Source: a virus. Taken from it: 29,742 bases of DNA. The number at the start of each line of letters is the position of its first letter. The stretch's first letter is position 1. The position numbers and the translations under genes are program-made. The notes under the pieces were generated by a model, which was not told the DNA's origin, made no database searches, and worked only from the letters and a program-made list of their open reading frames with translations. Positions 21,001 through 26,732 of this stretch are shown piece by piece. Where the stretch lies: IMG/VR virus record IMGVR_UViG_3300020283_000018, positions 1 through 29,742 of that record; one strand, written 5' to 3'.

Positions 21001-22555
21001 AAATGCTTTTGTAAGACTTGGTAGATATGATGGCAACTTTGCTACAAATCCATACATTTGGTTTAACTCATCACAAGCACAAGCTGTAGATGGAAATGGA
21101 AATCCAAGTTACAACTCTGCTATCATTGCTGATGGTGGTAATGCAACTCAAGGATCTGGTAGTCTTGAATTTAAAGTTGTAAATGAGAATGAACTTAAGG
21201 TTAATAATAACATTATCTGGAACGCAGGTAACGTTGCATTTAATAATTTAAACGTAGTTTCTACAGCATCACTTAAGTCTGCAGTAATGAGAGATACTAG
21301 TGGTAATTTCTCTGCTGGTACAATCACTGCTACATTAACAGGTGCTGCATCAGAAAACGTATTGAAAACTGGTGATACAATGACTGGTAATCTAGAGATT
21401 ACTGGTAGCAAGAATTTAACTATCCAAGGAACTGGTGCTTTTTCAGTTGGTGGTAATGCAACTGTTGGAGCTGATTTGACAGTAGATACAAACACATTAT
21501 ATGTTGATTCTACTGATAGTCGTGTTGCAATGGGTCATACAGATCCAAAAACAAAACTTCATATTGTTGGAACTGGATGGGAAAGTAATATAGTTGGTTC
21601 AAATTTACTAAGATTAGAAGCGACTGGTAATACAGGTTCTGCCATAGCACTTGAAAATGCTAACGGACAATATTGGAACATTTATAATGGAGGTTCTTCT
21701 TCTTGGGCAGGACAAGGTAACCTTGGATTTGTATATGGTGATGGAACAAACGCTGCCACAGACTATAAGATTGCATTTACTAGTGGTGGTGATATTTTAC
21801 CTGGCGACGATAGTGATCAAGACTTTGGTGCTGATGGTGCAAGATGGCAAAATTCTTACGTTGACATTTCACATGTACTTAATAGTGTAAGAATTGCAAA
21901 AGGAGAAGCAAACCAAGAAGCAGATATTCATCTTAGAGGTGGTGGAACTGGTGCTGGTGGAGGTAGAGGATTCCGTCTAGGATCTAACATTGGCGGTGGT
22001 GCTGATGTATTTGAAATCTATTCATCTCAAACCAATGGTCAAGATGATTGGAAGAGTTTAGCATCTGGAGAACCAGCACTTGCTATTCAAGGTACCAATA
22101 ACAGAGTCGGTATCAATACTAATAGTTTCAGTGGTACAGATACATCTGTCAGTCCTAATGTTTCTAGAAATTACATCATGAACATCAATGGAGACATGAA
22201 CATTGATGGTCAGTTATTCCAAAATAATGCTGAGTTTGTAACTTCTAGATGGACAAAATCTGCAAATGATTCTGGTGCTAATATCTACAGAGATTCTAAA
22301 GTTGGTATTGGTAATGTTCCAAGTCCAGCATATACACTAGATGTAGCTGGTGATCAAAACTTAACTGGAAAACTATACATCAATGGTGTAGCACAGTGGT
22401 TAGATGCTGGTGGAATTATTCGTTCTGCAGCAAATCTTGTTGATGAAAATGTTACAATTCCATCTGGACAAACAGCAGTTAGCTTCGGAAGAATTGAGCT
22501 AAATACATCTAAGACCATAACAGTTAGTTCTGGAGCAGTTTGGAAAATAGTTTAA
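12056..22555 (+). CDS. Very large beta-helical tail fibre protein (3499 residues)
   Basis: One unbroken frame of 10.5 kb. Order of modules: GxGY beta repeats near 69 and 113; a CBM-like Trp/Tyr segment (about 193-228); a right-handed beta-helix entry motif with VYVSQQIGSDLNDGR and PVRTIKKA (about 296-320), as in pectate-lyase-like fibres; two alpha-helical modules (about 770-981 and 1014-1144) sharing LVRDL, GxNHxI and YAM(C/R)NW; four tandem repeats with FTC at C1329, C1415, C1503 and C1576, plus a degenerate one at C1195; a beta-helix-like core (about 1762-1911) with RGDFDDFPIIEA; KLPTQKAVKDYI near 2125; more GxGY modules (about 2262-2580); DADLLDG/DADKLDN motifs near 2668 and 2825; and GDTMTGNLEITG near 3102, a common phage fibre motif. 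No S74-type chaperone domain is seen at the C-terminus. A long tail fibre or side fibre adsorption protein is the likely role. Confidence 0.8.
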   Translation: MSFHINSDKEKIRGVNPKLIGDNETTIRVGSGADEREVMRLELDAQSGLPRVGINRTGQRVNNIDVTAGGSGYTLAPTVVIDAPPSGGTQALASAFIFNGSVVSVAVNDPGNGYTTAPNVSFTGGNGAGAAATAVLDTVDFELDINGAIRTSTSIISDTARILNIDVENFVTPDLNMRAPNLKTYMNGTGTPWAANVIVSKDAYRYAQGNVYQATNTGTTGSSLPTHKDGIALNGEVNFKHIGFRVSDPNDFQFLQTGDSGVFPRSITPILGDRSDKIATTEYVLNLATNDVGGRVYVSQQIGSDLNDGRSAVNPVRTIKKAAQIAWSTPGIKETLIVSGGDYVEDNPISLPPDCSVVGDNLRLVIIRPANLGKHIFKFGDKNYVTGVTYRDKVDSNGDSIGTWDFAMVFDDKQRIIVDNEVNGDFGVDFPIGHQIFGPEKFRIGFQNNTGLALLQSGVEAVGLNTGARTNVIGVDFTSTTGANAYVSGTIDVQIKSGSLIEGDQYSYITSAATGAAISLTISSTAGANKLRFTTDPTTDIPVSTVVFLNDADNSSFSSGYYQVASIDTSNAPTYWDVEFVPILGASSWDTTLTETISINSATTVSNTIDTVNLKSIRAEGEVVSYDSDVTSTLPISRIDFSLQGDPSIATGGFQQAQFGSAEDLGGIVFYTNALVGRTNFHEFKEGQEIIITGMPTVSPDLSFLNGKQRIYKVLEDADGRARRFVIPKKLPSLTTSNFDPGEFATVQSYSKSITLSLLNSPNKFSLSTPVERRYQDACQLIRNNRDYIAEEVVGIINEQFSKDYFAVYNIDTSNNTFDIFLGTTDHVNTYVSGGTVTFGGTSYAISNFVYDNAVTGVATITTTNAAVNALSEDDIVKLADILISCSAGQKIYPSYSSPTSGNNTGTDGDEQCKQDVIHFLNALVRDLEFGSNHNIIEAAKKYIVDGKITYIEDEIIQNVRAIEYARELAIYAMCNWRIKNRTTADPLYTTKHATSTRYIDPTIINTTAGNPACDDVRSAIDTLSFLWVDVISNNASGTYIDAAYLIARNYDVIADQALIDTELAYPNLNLSDLHQRKCRRDIKIVLEGLVRDLVLGGNHGIVSAAEAYFSGTVLSGISEAQRPQTIYAFQRVKLYAIYAMRNWSDGNVLQTTPTGSTYVPTTGAMTVVIPDPAVAPVANSDRIAFLEGALTYSCAYNGGGNDPAPYRTDIAFGKSFLITNVVSSGGNTTISLNVGQAGSNTDAHTFVSALANGTKIIYGPIELTSPIPKFEDWSILQGPGAAPIGIFTPTNATYDPANGNLTFTTATAHNLTTSNSVRFQPESLVFTCDMDGDITEHKYPKDGQPAYANNLVITGTTTNTVTVNVGTSGPNVQFTPTDASYDPATGILTLEIGSHTLDVGEGVVIASDSLTFTCTMDGNQSQKTYPRASTDYAAERSLPITGKTATTISVNVGVSPADQGLTAVTGTTYNPNTGDLVLAVGQHGIGVGRNIVLEDGAVTFTCLQDNNQTTHAYPRSTDPASGTSLEVTAVGESQHTVTNAVYTGSTGVMVVTSAGHGFSNGDYVKFDDDSLTFTCDLDNNATNHTYPRSTDRASNRWLQISNKTNDTFEVNVGVNTDGGTHAFVTATSNGLKRQTGTLTVNVGTSSNTTAHTFVSGLGGGVKFLPQSTHTFVSAAANAVSHSPQTTHAFKRANADAVSAYASTSAANNAICASVESSIDTALELFEDILDGTTVAGSTTQTFGTLYDTAGIVTYPDSFITDFQNQRMAIRGDFDDFPIIEASPYTQNASVISFRGGGGALVDGSKVKQPNCPFPGLEPDGSASFPNQGKSMVAAAFTIVSFGGTGYKVIEDGYTQLVSVFVIFCQDGVLCETGGYASITNSATNFGTFALRGTGFRRECYEFDQATVNTVSQTPTGRTTMTIGGIGREPLEHYILKVDGYRNLDPDKEFFIDAVSAVTVGPPFSATITLDDGIGNGLSLIRESDGAQIQGLTALQAALTPAAAANATIKLHRPSIVNSSSHTWEFAGSGNNYLALPENGGTKVEANEQVSQDYGRVYVSGTDELGDFKVGTFARIENRTGNITFTGTVTISEVEFLKLKGGDVVVTGFDASNTLGGANSSDSKLPTQKAVKDYITNNLGPYINKPYSTNAVPRALVELTDSGKISIDQIPALRPFQVFTVATQADRLKIEGALAGDIAIQQDTSQSFILNNDLESLFLGFAVDSNLVFNINDVYTGSPSTGRIQATEYRQGIVYQINITDGGSGYTVAPTVTISGGNPSSGAVAATATATIANGEVVTIEITENANYLGGFGYTTQPVVTIQAPPGAGTQATANALIESRLYGDIVNNIKMLDTDTFDDSDSPSANTINIGRVVNTSSTNANNWVSLSSNQIAASDITSGVIETDRLATGGAANSFTFLRGDQNFAPAVQSIKGAETRYFARLYTQASNGASSFIFETNSDALIGHTVVASVAGIAASTSINGVTTVGGLTTVSLNNPITATIAAGTVIEFQRGESPLTFDSSNTVGGFIDSVVIANPGSGYTDGQYFDISLDGGSGTDLRVNLIVAGGAVTDATVTNAGSGYTADFQITPNPIGIGSGSNLVLLAKVSTVNKQFANVAVDVQRVSDLTISADEFGTIGVARFRKSQFNIGTEGNGSITIKTGPDSGLDADLLDGQQGAYYLNGAFFVDNSIVPDKLASGVYSIDITGRSTNTLRVDTGINNPTSNPAPSDSVQGLTLQTVFNSSNGLLTAFPSVDTGTSNSSKHLVMTLRNGESGIDATFGGVRQLAFANDDRIYLRGSGDGVTNYGSWYEIWNSGNQGIDSGLDADKLDNKEGEWYQDGWNIKKNTVFDTRLPTWRSSTKFRNKIEVKSYTGTDVSYRILVRLVLDVGVGGDFEPGSQINIYNVNKQDIGDFFIDNVQQLDDQNDSSNSYTMLIGRLASGGNLENAVFLGVAGDEKNFENYEIFDSNTTQFAELGNNSGNAFVRLGRYDGNFATNPYIWFNSSQAQAVDGNGNPSYNSAIIADGGNATQGSGSLEFKVVNENELKVNNNIIWNAGNVAFNNLNVVSTASLKSAVMRDTSGNFSAGTITATLTGAASENVLKTGDTMTGNLEITGSKNLTIQGTGAFSVGGNATVGADLTVDTNTLYVDSTDSRVAMGHTDPKTKLHIVGTGWESNIVGSNLLRLEATGNTGSAIALENANGQYWNIYNGGSSSWAGQGNLGFVYGDGTNAATDYKIAFTSGGDILPGDDSDQDFGADGARWQNSYVDISHVLNSVRIAKGEANQEADIHLRGGGTGAGGGRGFRLGSNIGGGADVFEIYSSQTNGQDDWKSLASGEPALAIQGTNNRVGINTNSFSGTDTSVSPNVSRNYIMNINGDMNIDGQLFQNNAEFVTSRWTKSANDSGANIYRDSKVGIGNVPSPAYTLDVAGDQNLTGKLYINGVAQWLDAGGIIRSAANLVDENVTIPSGQTAVSFGRIELNTSKTITVSSGAVWKIV
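15626..16875 (+). repeat. Tandem Cys/His beta repeats inside the 3499-residue fibre gene
   Basis: Four protein-level repeats of about 73-88 residues carry the core FTCxxDxNxxxHxYPR. The cysteines are residues 1329, 1415, 1503 and 1576 of the fibre. A histidine nine residues later is present in copies 1, 3 and 4 (H1338, H1512, H1585) and is lysine in copy 2. A degenerate fifth copy begins near residue 1191 (SCAYNGGGNDPAPYR, C1195). Each is followed by a strand ending in (V/I)NVG and often by HTFV. The copies are diverged in DNA, so the duplication is old. Confidence 0.75.
22498..22505 (+). promoter_or_regulatory. Possible late-promoter motif GCTAAATA inside fibre gene end
   Basis: GCTAAATA occurs 53 bases before the ATG at 22559, within the last codons of the giant fibre gene. 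It is identical to the intergenic motifs at 12013 and 27266. Because the gap before the next gene is only three bases, any dedicated promoter for that gene would have to lie here. A chance match is possible. Confidence 0.3.
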
Positions 22556-22558
22556 TCA

Positions 22559-23413
22559 ATGGCACGTTTTTATTCTTCTAGATTTCAGTCCGAGCGAGTA
22601 ACTTGCTCTGATGGATTAAAAGTACCCATTTTAGATTCAGATCCTCTTGATGGGGAAGACGCTGAAATGATGTATATTGATGGGCAATTAAAGTATTATT
22701 ATAATGGCGAGTGGCAAAACGTCAAAGTAAAGAGAAGAGATGGATCATCTGCAGCTGCAGCTGCACTTAGCGCAACAGGATTAAAACAAACTTTAGGAGC
22801 TAGTGCTTCTAATGGTCCTTACTGGTATCAACTTATTGATGGAACTACACAACAGTTATACACTGATTTCAATACATTTGCGCCATATAATTTTGTTATG
22901 GTATCTAGAATATCTAATACCACAGTTAATCAATATTTAACAAGTGCTATTGATCCTCAAGATTTAGCACTTACTCCTAATGATACTGCTCCTACAAAAG
23001 TATCTAAATTGACTGATATTAATATGGGAGGAATTCAAACAGGAGGAACAATTAGATGGGTTATTTCTGGAGATAAATGGATGTTTTATAGAATGACAGC
23101 AACACCAAAATGGACTTCTGATTTTGGAACTGTTGCTTGCTGTTCTTGTGGTGGTTTTAATGGATATGATGCGTATGCTACACCTGCTTCTGCTCCAAAT
23201 TGGCAAACTGGATCAATTTACGCAGGTGGATGTGGTGGTGGACAAGATAATGGTGGATCATGGATGACCTTATCTGGAATTCATGTTAATGATAATACTT
23301 ATCCAGGAGGTTATGCTGGTACTTCTGGTGCTCAAGGTAATACAGCTTCTCCATACTTAAACGGTGGTGGAACAGGATGGAGTAGAAATGGTTACGTCTT
23401 AATGTCATGGTAA
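22559..23413 (+). CDS. Fibre-tip protein with fibrinogen/collagen-C-like domain (putative)
   Basis: A 284-residue protein starting three bases after the giant fibre gene stops. The N-terminal region (about 25-58) contains DGQLKYYYNGEWQNV, a short attachment motif common in marine phage fibre proteins and echoed in the two downstream glycine-rich proteins. An Ala-rich linker (about 65-70) precedes a segment with SNGPYWYQLIDGTTQQLYTD (about 84-104) that resembles the entry of fibrinogen-related and fibrillar-collagen C-terminal domains. A cysteine-dense patch follows (C194, C195, C197, C225) in a Gly/Trp/Tyr-rich C-terminal half ending in RNGYVLMSW. The domain match is by motif only. Likely role: receptor-binding tip or distal fibre subunit. 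Confidence 0.6.
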   Translation: MARFYSSRFQSERVTCSDGLKVPILDSDPLDGEDAEMMYIDGQLKYYYNGEWQNVKVKRRDGSSAAAAALSATGLKQTLGASASNGPYWYQLIDGTTQQLYTDFNTFAPYNFVMVSRISNTTVNQYLTSAIDPQDLALTPNDTAPTKVSKLTDINMGGIQTGGTIRWVISGDKWMFYRMTATPKWTSDFGTVACCSCGGFNGYDAYATPASAPNWQTGSIYAGGCGGGQDNGGSWMTLSGIHVNDNTYPGGYAGTSGAQGNTASPYLNGGGTGWSRNGYVLMSW

Positions 23414-23419
23414 TAAATA
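23412..23419 (+). promoter_or_regulatory. Putative T4-like late promoter (AATAAATA)
   Basis: AATAAATA overlaps the stop codon of the preceding gene (TAA at 23411-23413) and ends 22 bases before the next ATG. Spacing and sequence fit the T4-like late promoter class. A GAGG sequence near 23425 is a weak, rather distant ribosome-binding candidate. Confidence 0.5.
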
Positions 23420-23441
23420 TTATTGAGGTATTATAGAAAAA

Positions 23442-24464
23442 ATGGGAATTTTAAATGTTGGTGTTGGAGAAGCTGCGGAATCTATTATCCTTCCAAAAAT
23501 TTCAACTGCTCAAAGAAATGCTCTTCCTCCAGAGACAGGACAATTAATCTTTAATACTGATGATTTTGAGGTTCAGTTCTATAACGGAACAGAATGGAAA
23601 AATGCAGGATCTGCTCCATTTGAAGCTACTGGTGGAACTGTAACTGATGTTGGTGGATATAGAATTCATTCGTTTACTAACGACGGAGCATTTGTCGTAA
23701 CCGCTGGTTCAAGAAGTTGCGAATTCCTAGTCGTCGCTGGAGGCGGTGGCGGAGGAGGCTGGGGTGGCGGTGGCGGTGCTGGTGGATACCGTAATTCCGT
23801 CCAAGGAGAATTATCAGGATCTGCCATTTCAAACGAAGGTCAGTTAGTAGCTGTTCAAGGATCTTATACAATTAAAGTTGGAAACGGAGGATCAAGAGGA
23901 ACCACAGGATATACTGGTGGTGGTCCTGGAGGAGATTCTTATATTATAGGTCCTGGTGGAATTAATATTACATCTATAGGTGGTGCTGGAGGAGGATGGT
24001 GGCAAGCTAATGTCCCTGCTCAAGGCGGTTCTGGTGGCGGTGGATCAGGATCAGGATCAGGTTCTCAAGGAACACCTGGTCAAGGATCAGCTGGAGGACC
24101 TGGTCAAGGGTCTCAAAGTGGTCCTTACTTAGGTCATGGTGGCGGTGGCGGTGCTGGTCAAATTGGTGGCACTGGGTCTGGTGTTATTGGAGGTACAGGT
24201 GGTAACGGACTAACTTCTTCAATTACTGGAGTTGCTCAACAAAGAGCAGGTGGCGGAGGAGGTCATTCTCCTGGTTTAGGAAATGCTTCTGTTGCTCCTG
24301 GTGGTGCTGGTGGTGGTGGAAAAGGTGGTAATTATTATAACGCTGCTCAAGCTGATAATGGTGATGACAATTCTGGTGGTGGCGGTGGTGGAAATTATGG
24401 AGATAATTCCAGACTTTGTGGAGAAGGTGGATCTGGTATTGTCATTATTAGATATCAAATCTAA
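23442..24464 (+). CDS. Glycine-rich adhesin-like fibre protein, copy 1
   Basis: A 340-residue protein. The N-terminus (about 1-55) has TAQRNALPPETGQLIFNTDD and FYNGTEWKN, a short capsid/fibre attachment motif. A beta strand segment (about 65-97) with HSFTNDGAFVV and CEFLVVAGGG leads into a long glycine-rich body with GGYR, WWQANVPA, GPYLGHGGGGGAG and GGGGGHSPGLG blocks, closing with LCGEGGSGIVIIRY at the C-terminus. This architecture matches the glycine-rich domain family found in marine phage fibres and recalls the polyglycine sandwich of T-even gp38 adhesins (analogy, not demonstrated homology). It is closely paralogous to the next gene. Likely a receptor-binding tip protein. Confidence 0.7.
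   Translation: MGILNVGVGEAAESIILPKISTAQRNALPPETGQLIFNTDDFEVQFYNGTEWKNAGSAPFEATGGTVTDVGGYRIHSFTNDGAFVVTAGSRSCEFLVVAGGGGGGGWGGGGGAGGYRNSVQGELSGSAISNEGQLVAVQGSYTIKVGNGGSRGTTGYTGGGPGGDSYIIGPGGINITSIGGAGGGWWQANVPAQGGSGGGGSGSGSGSQGTPGQGSAGGPGQGSQSGPYLGHGGGGGAGQIGGTGSGVIGGTGGNGLTSSITGVAQQRAGGGGGHSPGLGNASVAPGGAGGGGKGGNYYNAAQADNGDDNSGGGGGGNYGDNSRLCGEGGSGIVIIRYQI
24042..24059 (+). repeat. Hexanucleotide tandem repeat (GGATCA)x3
   Basis: Three perfect GGATCA units encode Gly-Ser-Gly-Ser-Gly-Ser in glycine-rich copy 1. The equivalent part of copy 2 reads GSGSGNGG, without the pure repeat. Slippage could change linker length in steps of two residues without breaking the frame. Confidence 0.6.
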
Positions 24465-24467
24465 ATA
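24460..24467 (+). promoter_or_regulatory. Putative T4-like late promoter (TCTAAATA)
   Basis: TCTAAATA contains the stop codon of glycine-rich copy 1 (TAA 24462-24464) and ends 22 bases before the ATG of copy 2, the same spacing seen upstream of copy 1. Confidence 0.45.
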
Positions 24468-24470
24468 AAG

Positions 24471-24487
24471 TTATAAAAGTTTTATAA
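24471..24487. repeat. Perfect AT palindrome between the glycine-rich genes
   Basis: TTATAAAA, one G, then TTTTATAA: a perfect 8+8 inverted repeat ending two bases before the ATG of glycine-rich copy 2. It has only A/T pairs and a one-base spacer and is not followed by a T-tract, so it is a poor terminator. It may be a protein-binding palindrome or simply AT-rich leader. Confidence 0.5.
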
Positions 24488-24489
24488 AA

Positions 24490-25530
24490 ATGTCAAAAAT
24501 TATTGTAGATCAATTAAATGCAACTGAAGCATTTAAAGTTCCAACATTTACTGAAGCACAAAGAGATGCTTTGACAAATGTTCAGGAAGGATTTTTGATT
24601 CATAATTCTACAGCAGAGCAAATGGAAATTTATTATTCTGGTGATTGGAGAAATCCAGGTAATAAAACTGCTGCAGGAGGTGGTACTCTTACAGCTACTG
24701 GAGGTGCTATAAACACTGCTGGTGCTTATAAAGTTCATACTTTTACTACTGATGGTATTTTTAATGTTGCATCTGGAACCGCAGAAATAGAATACTTAGT
24801 TATCGCTGGAGGCGGTGGCGGAGGAGGCTGGGGTGGCGGAGGAGGAGCTGGAGGATATAGATGCTCTGTCCTTGGTGAGCAATCTGGTGGTAACACTCCT
24901 GCCGAAAACAAAATTCAAGTAAGTCCTGGTCAATATAGTATAAAAGTTGGAAGTGGAGGATCAAGAGGAACCACAGGATATACTGGTGGTGGTGCTGGAG
25001 GAAACTCTGAAATTTCTGGTCCTGGTATTTCAGTTACTTCTAAAGGTGGTGCTGGAGGAGGATGGTGGCAAGCTAATGTTCCTGCAGTTGGTGGATCTGG
25101 TGGCGGTGGATCAGGTAGTGGTAATGGTGGAGCAGGAACACCTGGTCAAGGAAATGATGGAGGTCCTGGTCAAGGAAGTCAGTCTGGTCCTTACTTAGGT
25201 CACGGTGGTGGCGGTGGTGCTGGACAAATAGGAGGAACTGGTTCTGGAGTTATCGGTGGTAATGGTGGTGATGGACTTAACTCACTTATTACTGGACAAG
25301 CACTCACACGAGCTGGTGGAGGCGGTGGTCATTCGCCTGGTTTAGGAAACTCAGGAACCTCTTCTGGTGGTTCTGGTGGTGGAGGTGGTGGTGGAAACTA
25401 CTACAACGCACAACAAGCTGACAATGGTCAAGATGGAACAGGTGGTGGCGGTGGTGGAAACTACGGAGATTCAGCTAGACTTTGTGGAGAAGGTGGAGCT
25501 GGTGTTGTAATTATCAGATATCCAGCTTAG
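24490..25530 (+). CDS. Glycine-rich adhesin-like fibre protein, copy 2
   Basis: A 346-residue paralogue of the preceding protein with the same architecture: a short N-terminal attachment region (TEAQRDALTNVQEGFLIHNS, then IYYSGDWRNPG), a beta segment (HTFTTDGIFNV, EYLVIAGGG), then the glycine-rich body with WWQANVPAVGG, GPYLGHGGGGGAG and HSPGLGN blocks and the C-terminal LCGEGGAGVVIIRY. The N-terminal about 55 residues are strongly diverged from copy 1, while several glycine-rich blocks are almost identical. C-terminal cysteine and the single HSP motif are conserved in both. Its own promoter-like motif precedes it. Either a second adhesin subunit with a different attachment site or an alternative receptor-binding tip. 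Confidence 0.7.
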   Translation: MSKIIVDQLNATEAFKVPTFTEAQRDALTNVQEGFLIHNSTAEQMEIYYSGDWRNPGNKTAAGGGTLTATGGAINTAGAYKVHTFTTDGIFNVASGTAEIEYLVIAGGGGGGGWGGGGGAGGYRCSVLGEQSGGNTPAENKIQVSPGQYSIKVGSGGSRGTTGYTGGGAGGNSEISGPGISVTSKGGAGGGWWQANVPAVGGSGGGGSGSGNGGAGTPGQGNDGGPGQGSQSGPYLGHGGGGGAGQIGGTGSGVIGGNGGDGLNSLITGQALTRAGGGGGHSPGLGNSGTSSGGSGGGGGGGNYYNAQQADNGQDGTGGGGGGNYGDSARLCGEGGAGVVIIRYPA

Positions 25531-25537
25531 ATAAATA
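25530..25537 (+). promoter_or_regulatory. Putative T4-like late promoter (GATAAATA)
   Basis: GATAAATA begins on the last base of the preceding stop codon (TAG 25528-25530) and ends 19 bases before the ATG at 25557. It is the best match here to the T4 late consensus TATAAATA (one mismatch). It could drive the group 25557-27274, whose genes are tightly spaced. Confidence 0.55.
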
Positions 25538-25556
25538 TAAAAAACTGATTAATTAG

Positions 25557-26060
25557 ATGGCACATTTTGCAAGATTAAATGAAAATAACGTTGTTGTGGC
25601 TGTACATAGGGTGTCAAACGTTGATTGCTGTGATGAGACTGGTCAAGAAAAGGAACATGTTGGTATTGAATTTCTCAGAAAATTGTGGGGGAGAAATACT
25701 ATCTGGGTGCAGACTTCATATAACGGTAAAATAAGAAAACGTTATGCTTATATTGGCGGAACATATGATACAGGTAGAGATGCTTTTTTACCACCTAAAC
25801 CATTTGATTCGTGGATTTTAGATGAAAACACATGTGACTGGATTCCTCCAGTAAAACATCCAGAACCAAATGGTATTGATTTGAATGATCCATTTAAGTA
25901 TGTTTGGGATGAATCAAAAATGGAATGGCATAAAACAACCTCAGATGAAGATGTTGGTAAATACATGGCACAAATGAAACCTATACCAGTTGATCCAACA
26001 CCAGGAGATAAATCAGTACGTGATACTGGTAAATTTGGAGATTACGTTGCACCTGAATGA
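25557..26060 (+). CDS. Conserved marine-phage protein, QTSYN/PPKPF family
   Basis: A 167-residue protein of a family I recognise from cyanophage and other marine phage tail regions. Hallmarks: an N-terminal MAHFARLNENNVVVAVHRVS strand, WVQTSYN followed by RKRYAYIGGTYD, then RDAFLPPKPFDSWILDE and a Trp-containing end. Members are usually next to fibre genes; a role in fibre assembly or as a minor tail protein has been assumed but I know of no experimental function. Here it lies between the glycine-rich adhesins and two oxygenase-like genes, six bases before the first oxygenase gene, suggesting shared transcription. No signal peptide or membrane segment. Confidence 0.7.
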   Translation: MAHFARLNENNVVVAVHRVSNVDCCDETGQEKEHVGIEFLRKLWGRNTIWVQTSYNGKIRKRYAYIGGTYDTGRDAFLPPKPFDSWILDENTCDWIPPVKHPEPNGIDLNDPFKYVWDESKMEWHKTTSDEDVGKYMAQMKPIPVDPTPGDKSVRDTGKFGDYVAPE

Positions 26061-26066
26061 TAATTT

Positions 26067-26732
26067 ATGAAATTTCCTACATTATGTGTTGATGACTTTT
26101 ATAAAAATCCAGAACAAATAAGAGACTTCGCTCTCTCTTTAGAATATTCAAAACCAGAAGGAATTTATCCTGGCGAAAGAACAAAATATCTTCATGAAAT
26201 AGATAAAAAATTGTTTCAGCAGTTTTGTGAAAAACTGTTTTCTTTATTTTTTAACTATAAAGTAGAACGTTGTGATTGGCAAATTGAGACTAGGTTTCAA
26301 AAAACATATTCATTTACCGATAATCCAAAAAATTTAATTAACTCTGGATGGGATCATTTAGATAACAATGTTTTCGCAGCTGGCATTATCTACTTAAACA
26401 AAAACAATACTATTGATAGTGGAACTACTATCAGCAAATTAACTAAAGATATAGATGTATTTGATTATTCTATAAGAGATAAAATGTATCATGATCGGTT
26501 AGAAGATATTGATAAGTATAAAAATGCATTAGAGAATCACAAGAAACATTTTGAGGATACCATCATATTTAAAAATGTTTTTAATAGAATGATATGCTAT
26601 GATAGTTCACAATGGCACAGAGAAACAAATTTGTTTTATGAAAATGAACCGAGATTGACACAGGTATTTTTTATACATGATGTAAAAGCAGAGTCATTTC
26701 CAGTAGAACGTTGTATGAGTTATCCATTATGA
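26067..26732 (+). CDS. 2OG-Fe(II) oxygenase-like protein (DUF6445-type, putative)
   Basis: A 221-residue protein beginning MKFPTLCVDDFYKNPEQIRDFALSL, a start typical of phage and bacterial 2-oxoglutarate/Fe(II) dioxygenase relatives of the DUF6445 kind. The iron site is readable: H97 and D99 in WDHLDNN, then H184 in SQWHRETN, with R196 (PRLTQVFFI) twelve residues later as the likely 2-oxoglutarate carboxylate binder. The fold would be a double-stranded beta helix in the cytoplasm of the infected cell. Its stop overlaps the next start (ATGA at 26729-26732). The substrate is unknown; neighbours suggest fibre proteins, but small molecules or host proteins are equally possible. Confidence 0.7.
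   Translation: MKFPTLCVDDFYKNPEQIRDFALSLEYSKPEGIYPGERTKYLHEIDKKLFQQFCEKLFSLFFNYKVERCDWQIETRFQKTYSFTDNPKNLINSGWDHLDNNVFAAGIIYLNKNNTIDSGTTISKLTKDIDVFDYSIRDKMYHDRLEDIDKYKNALENHKKHFEDTIIFKNVFNRMICYDSSQWHRETNLFYENEPRLTQVFFIHDVKAESFPVERCMSYPL

Larger units (their letters stand above)
23734..25079 (+). repeat. Near-identical DNA islands shared by the two glycine-rich genes
   Basis: Three exact direct repeats are visible between the paralogues: 23734-23770 with 24803-24839 (37 bases), 23886-23924 with 24955-24993 (39 bases), and 23978-24013 with 25044-25079 (36 bases). The first two pairs are offset by 1069 bases and the third by 1066. They encode the GGGGGGGWGGG, GGSRGTTGYTGGG and GGAGGGWWQANV blocks. 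DNA between the islands is clearly diverged. Confidence 0.8.

Noticed and set aside
12056-22555. Possible assembly error or fusion in the 10.5 kb gene
   Set aside because: The frame is unbroken, codon use looks even, and giant modular fibre genes are normal in marine T4-like phages; N- and C-terminal motifs are both fibre-like.
22300-22555. C-terminal S74-type self-cleaving chaperone in the giant fibre
   Set aside because: The last residues form short beta motifs ending in SSGAVWKIV, without the helical Ser/Lys chaperone signature.
24471-24487. Palindrome between glycine-rich genes as a terminator
   Set aside because: Only A/T pairs, a one-base loop and no following T-tract; a stable terminator hairpin is not expected.
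23734-25480. Glycine-rich direct repeats as a CRISPR array or mobile element
   Set aside because: The repeats are in-frame coding blocks in two paralogous genes, with irregular spacing and no spacers, terminal inverted repeats or transposase.
26711-26713. TTG start for the second oxygenase
   Set aside because: The ATG at 26729 gives a classic four-base ATGA overlap with the upstream stop and a family-typical N-terminus.
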